Of a stretch of 64,000 nucleotides of DNA, positions 60,445-64,000 are shown piece after piece. The stretch's first letter is position 1, and each line of letters begins with the position of its first letter. The notes under the pieces were generated by a model. The model saw nothing but the letters and a program-made list of their open reading frames with translations. It did no database searches and was not told the DNA's origin. Source of the DNA: Bacteriovoracia bacterium (GTDB lineage Bacteria > Bdellovibrionota > Bacteriovoracia > Bacteriovoracales > Bacteriovoracaceae); the NCBI GenBank assembly GCA_030431635.1, contig JAUIIL010000006.1, positions 124,001 through 188,000 on the forward strand, given 5' to 3'. A program made the position numbers and the translations under genes.

Positions 60445-63165
60445 ATGAAATTTTTAAATACTCTTAAAAGTTCAATTTTACTCTTTGCACTCTCGCTTAC
60501 TTTTCTCTCTCAATCGCTTTATGCTGACTGCAAGCCTCCTCTGTTTTGTCCGGGCCACCCTCTATACGCAGGAGCTTTTGATAGAGGACCCAATCCAGAA
60601 CTTGATTCCCAAAGGCTACTTCTTGATATTCAAGCCAATGCTCCTTACGATCCAGCTTTAGCTGATGCACTCATGCGCTTTGGGTATCAAATGTTTAGAA
60701 GTCCTGATGGAAGTATCACTCATCGTGGCCCGTTGGGATTTAACCAAGTAAAGATTCTGTTTTGGGGGCAAGATGGAACTCACTTTGCTGTAGGAGGTAA
60801 TTATCCTGGAATTTCTGGTTTTGGAGGAGCTGTTCAAGGAATGGCCATGCACCATGGTGTAGAATACAGTCTTGCGACGATGAATGCTTACTTCACAACA
60901 ATTAAAGGTCAATACTCTTCTTATAATGCTGTTTTTGTTATGGATGGAGAGGTGAGAAAAGGTAGTATTACGCCTAATGATACTTGGCTTATTACGAACT
61001 CAATGATGAGTCCGATGCAAGAGTCTCGTAGTAAGCAGCTTGAATGGTTTATAAGAAATAATCCTGATAGCCTTCAGCTAATTGTTTGTTTTGGAGGAGC
61101 CTCTCAAGACGCAATGGGAAGCTTTATTGAAAGAAACGGAGGAAAAGTAGGTTCAAGGTTTGAAAAAGAAATTCGATCTGGACAAATTATGGTGCCAGAG
61201 TTTTTTAAGGCCTATTCTGGGGGGAATAACGAGTTTCCTGTTCCTTTTTCAAAAGATGGACAAGACTTGTATAAAAAGCTTACGGGAAAATCTTTTAATT
61301 ACACCAATGCCAATCACCAAAAAGAAGCATTAAGTTTTGCTGCTAAAAATGATGATTTAATGATTAAAAATATGCTCTTTAATCATGGGGGAGTTGGAAA
61401 AAGTGGCCTTATTCATCCTGCTCAGTTAGGTGGGTATGATCTGGATAAAATCAGTATTAATGGAGGAGAGTATTCCCGCTCAATAAAAGGTCTCACTTTT
61501 GATGATGGTTACCAAGTTAAAAGAGATCTCTTTGTTGGGACATGGAAACATCCTACTTTTTTGGCCAGAGCTAAAAGGCAAGCTGGAATTGATAGCCTCT
61601 TTAACAAGCTTATTAGACAAAGAAAAGTTCAAGTTAGTGTGCTTAAAGATTCAGATCCCTCTAGCATTAAAGATAGAGAGAAATTTAACAAAGAGGCCAT
61701 TAAAGAATTAGATTATGGAGTAGCTCGTAAGTTGAAGTCACAAGCTTATGAAGATTCTCTTGAAGCAGTTCGCAAGGAAATGGGACCAGAGAATAGAATT
61801 TTTGAAAAACTTAGGAATGAAGGAAGATTTTATATCGAACCTGATATAGGGCCTGATGGGAAACCTTATATTAATAAGTTTCATGAAGGAATTCCTTATG
61901 AACATGAAAAGTCTCAACTACCACAGTCTCACTTTATGGCGATGATGCCTAATTCTAAAATTGGAACCTCTGCTAATGCGACTAGAGGTAAGCACACACT
62001 TTATCTTGATGGAGAAAAAATTAAAGCAGGGGCCAATATTATTGTAATGAACGATAGGGCCATTCCTGCTTATGATAAAAAAAGAATGGATGAAATTCTT
62101 TTAAGCCAACCCAATACTTACCCTGATAATAACTATATGCTAAGAAGAGCTGTCACTGAAGATGGAAGGTATATTTCAGAATCTCCTATCTCTCAAGAAC
62201 TCTATGCTTTGATGAAAACATACGATTTTTCACCTTTGTATAAAGAAAAAGAAGGAATGACCTGGGAGAAAGATGGAATAAATGCCTTTTATATAAAGTC
62301 GCACCCCGAACACGGGGACTTTGCTCATTTTAGAGGAATTTCTCAGTCTCCTTACGTTTTTACTTTGGCCGATCCTGAGGGTTGGGACTCTTACACAACT
62401 AATAGAGCTTTCACAGGAAAGAGAGGGCAGTTTCATCAAGGCTTTATGGATGACCTAGGTGTAGGTGATAATCATGCTGTTCTTTCAACTGTTCCTTTTA
62501 TGATGGATGGAGCAACTCCTGAAGAGTGGGAATATGTTATTGAGCACACAAAAGGCTATGTTGAGTCAATCCTTGAACACATTCTTAAGAATAGTGCGGA
62601 TGAACCAGTTCTCTTTCTTGCTGATGGAGAGAATGCGAAAAAAGTTTTAGAAAGAGTTTTAACTTCTGAGCAAAGAAAGAGGATGGTAACAATTTATCGT
62701 AAAGGAAAAGGAAGAATAAGAGCAGATAATAATTCTGGAATGGAAGCTGCTTTTAATTATATAAAAAAGAATTTTGATGAATTTAGTATAGGTCAGTATA
62801 AAGCCGTTGCAAGTAATATCCCTCGTACTCACCTTCCTATTTATGCTCCTATGTGGTGGGGAACAACGGGGGATACGACTCTTAATGCCATTGGGAAGAA
62901 CAAAGGAAAAGTTGTTCAAACAGCGATTAAACCTCTCTGGGTAACAGATGCTGAAGCTATTTTAACGAAAGAGCAAAAACTGGCCCATCGAAAAATGTTA
63001 AACTACTTGAAAAAAAATAATCTTCCCCTTCCTTATGAATCTATTATAGATTTTCTTGAAAGGCAGAAAGATTATATCGCTTCAGTTGAGTGTAATGATA
63101 AATTTAGCACCGTTAGTTTGAAGTCAAATAAGAAGCGCAAAATTACTGATTTAGATGTCGATTAA
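60445..63165 (+). CDS. Large secreted protein with two uracil-DNA-glycosylase-like modules
   Basis: 906 residues: signal peptide (about 1-27, KSSILLFALSLTFLSQSLYA). Module 1 (about 100-240): KILFWGQDGTHFAVGG, then PGISGFGGAVQGMAMHHG, LITNSMMSP and LIVCFGGASQDAM, following the UDG-superfamily order of motif A, Asn strand and late Gly/Ala turn. Module 2 (about 633-745): VFTLADPEGWDSYTTNRAFT, GKRGQFHQGFMDDLGVGD, STVPFMMDG and PVLFLADGENAKKV, a similar series. The link between has no domain I know. The active-site Asn/Asp and His of a working UDG are not confidently placed, so it may bind rather than cut bases. Confidence 0.8.
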   Translation: MKFLNTLKSSILLFALSLTFLSQSLYADCKPPLFCPGHPLYAGAFDRGPNPELDSQRLLLDIQANAPYDPALADALMRFGYQMFRSPDGSITHRGPLGFNQVKILFWGQDGTHFAVGGNYPGISGFGGAVQGMAMHHGVEYSLATMNAYFTTIKGQYSSYNAVFVMDGEVRKGSITPNDTWLITNSMMSPMQESRSKQLEWFIRNNPDSLQLIVCFGGASQDAMGSFIERNGGKVGSRFEKEIRSGQIMVPEFFKAYSGGNNEFPVPFSKDGQDLYKKLTGKSFNYTNANHQKEALSFAAKNDDLMIKNMLFNHGGVGKSGLIHPAQLGGYDLDKISINGGEYSRSIKGLTFDDGYQVKRDLFVGTWKHPTFLARAKRQAGIDSLFNKLIRQRKVQVSVLKDSDPSSIKDREKFNKEAIKELDYGVARKLKSQAYEDSLEAVRKEMGPENRIFEKLRNEGRFYIEPDIGPDGKPYINKFHEGIPYEHEKSQLPQSHFMAMMPNSKIGTSANATRGKHTLYLDGEKIKAGANIIVMNDRAIPAYDKKRMDEILLSQPNTYPDNNYMLRRAVTEDGRYISESPISQELYALMKTYDFSPLYKEKEGMTWEKDGINAFYIKSHPEHGDFAHFRGISQSPYVFTLADPEGWDSYTTNRAFTGKRGQFHQGFMDDLGVGDNHAVLSTVPFMMDGATPEEWEYVIEHTKGYVESILEHILKNSADEPVLFLADGENAKKVLERVLTSEQRKRMVTIYRKGKGRIRADNNSGMEAAFNYIKKNFDEFSIGQYKAVASNIPRTHLPIYAPMWWGTTGDTTLNAIGKNKGKVVQTAIKPLWVTDAEAILTKEQKLAHRKMLNYLKKNNLPLPYESIIDFLERQKDYIASVECNDKFSTVSLKSNKKRKITDLDVD

Positions 63166-64000
63166 ATGTATTGTTTGAGAATATCATTTGGGTTAAATCG
63201 GCATTTTAAATGTTTTAAAACATAAAAAATACTTGCAAGCTTTCTATCTGCAAAAATCGTTTCACTAGGAAGCTTACCTCCGGGTAATCTTTTTAACATT
63301 TTAGGGATATACTTAAGAATTTCACTGACCATTTGGCTTTCTCCCCAGTCATAGCAATCTTGTTTAAAAGGCTCTCTTAAAATTTCTAAGTAATCCCAGT
63401 AAATATTTTTATCAACCCCCTTGAAGTTGTTAAAAATGTTTAAATTTTGTATCACTTCAAAGAATAACTCTTTATCTCCTTGAGAGCTTGCTATGATGAG
63501 ATTTTGATAATTCTTTAAAAAGTCTTCTCTGAGTTCGAGTGTTGCGCCAAAGTCAAGCATAACCCAGTCGGGTTGTTTTTTCGTCTCAACTAAAAAGTTA
63601 CCGAAATTCCCATCTGATTGAAATAGTCCCCACTTAAAGAGTTCGTGGTAGAAAAGATGAAGATAGTTTTGTCCTAAATAATTTCGCTGTCCTAAACTAA
63701 GGGAGTCAACATTAAGGTCTCTTAATGGGATTGCATCACTAAACTTTGTTGTAAGAATATTGCTGGTACAATACTCTGTTATAGGTTCAACAGTTTTAAC
63801 TCCGACAACAGAGGTGACTTTTTCTTGATAGTTAAGAAGATGTTTTAATTCTCTTTCGTAATCCATTTCTTGATAAAGCATTTTTTTAATTTCTTGGTAC
63901 ATCGGAGAAAGATCGAGCTCTTTAGGCAGAACTTTAAGAGTTTTGATAAAAAGTTTTAAAATAAAAATATCTCTTTCAACGGCTTTAGTGATCCCCTTAT
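63162..64000 (-). CDS. AarF/UbiB (ABC1) kinase-like protein, 5' end beyond window
   Basis: The open frame continues to the right edge, so the first visible Met at residue 63902 is internal: upstream codons read KGITKAVERDIFILKL then KTLKVLPKELDLSP, the usual ABC1 lead-in. About 279 residues are visible: MLYQEMDYERELKHLLNYQ, SDGNFGNFLV and MLDFGATLEL (the DFG-type metal motif). UbiB/AarF proteins support ubiquinone or other lipid handling. The stop overlaps the convergent secreted protein gene by four bases. Confidence 0.85.
   Translation of the reverse strand, partial: KGITKAVERDIFILKLFIKTLKVLPKELDLSPMYQEIKKMLYQEMDYERELKHLLNYQEKVTSVVGVKTVEPITEYCTSNILTTKFSDAIPLRDLNVDSLSLGQRNYLGQNYLHLFYHELFKWGLFQSDGNFGNFLVETKKQPDWVMLDFGATLELREDFLKNYQNLIIASSQGDKELFFEVIQNLNIFNNFKGVDKNIYWDYLEILREPFKQDCYDWGESQMVSEILKYIPKMLKRLPGGKLPSETIFADRKLASIFYVLKHLKCRFNPNDILKQYI

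Noticed and set aside
63162-63902. Complete gene from the Met at 63902
   Set aside because: The frame stays open upstream and the upstream residues fit the ABC1 family, so the Met is internal.

Overview
The window is a compact, low-GC (AT-rich) stretch of a Gram-negative chromosome. Genes sit head to tail with 1-14 base overlaps, and convergent neighbours often overlap at their stop codons. An unusually large share of products carry Sec signal peptides or lipoboxes, and many of these match no family I recognise. With the outer-membrane and RND systems, this fits a predatory Bdellovibrionota bacterium of the Bacteriovorax/Halobacteriovorax type. That placement is inferred from style and composition; no rRNA or other marker gene is present. 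I saw no tRNA, rRNA, CRISPR array, insertion sequence or prophage, and no gene-free gap above about 300 bases.

Layout. 1-8453 (minus): a five-gene operon of exported proteins (lipoprotein, Gly-rich secreted protein, helical protein with a central hydrophobic hairpin, small secreted protein, and a large secreted protein with a pre-toxin PT-TG region running off the left edge). 8653-10515: MFS transporter and secreted SNase-type nuclease. 10597-12159: a metal cassette (CsoR-type operator, outer-membrane protein, MerP-like, MerT-like, CsoR). 12130-16512: two RRM proteins, a methyltransferase, two secreted unknowns, a DUF1328 protein and a coiled-coil protein. 16545-22480: a type III polyketide/phenolic-lipid operon (FAD monooxygenase, type III PKS, ICMT-like methylase, YceI, MMPL exporter) divergent from a membrane-anchored LuxR-type regulator. 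22477-25365: a Crp/Fnr regulator and a persulfide/sulfur operon with a perfect FNR-type box. 25470-31350: tandem SET-domain proteins, inositol-phosphatase-type enzyme and small-molecule kinase, an ExbB/ExbD-like pair, and an ETR1-type (ethylene-receptor-like) histidine kinase with its response regulator.

31542-46568: DUF1820-like protein, arsenate reductase, YebC, a lipoprotein methyltransferase, a hybrid histidine kinase, a TolC-RND-TetR efflux locus, HAD phosphatase, parvulin, SrkA-like kinase, a secreted Cys-rich unknown, DNA alkyltransferase and pirin. 46572-51459: fatty acid desaturase, then a redox-stress locus (MsrAB, cupin, YHS, DoxX, ECF sigma factor, NrsF-like anti-sigma) in which one two-block motif, TGTCACAA-N15-CGAAG, occurs three times and looks like the sigma factor's promoter. 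51456-58389: epimerase-like protein, a photolyase-family protein lacking the expected Fe-S cysteines, radical SAM enzyme, GDPD, secreted unknown, adenine deaminase, thioredoxin with its DUF6952-type partner. 58524-64000: DUF1499 protein, glutamine amidotransferase, a NADAR-domain lipoprotein, a 906-residue secreted protein with two uracil-DNA-glycosylase-like modules, and a partial AarF/UbiB kinase.

The most promising undescribed systems are the five-gene exported operon ending in the pre-toxin protein, the secreted double UDG-like protein beside a NADAR lipoprotein, the phenolic-lipid synthesis and export operon, and the ECF regulon with its repeated promoter motif.
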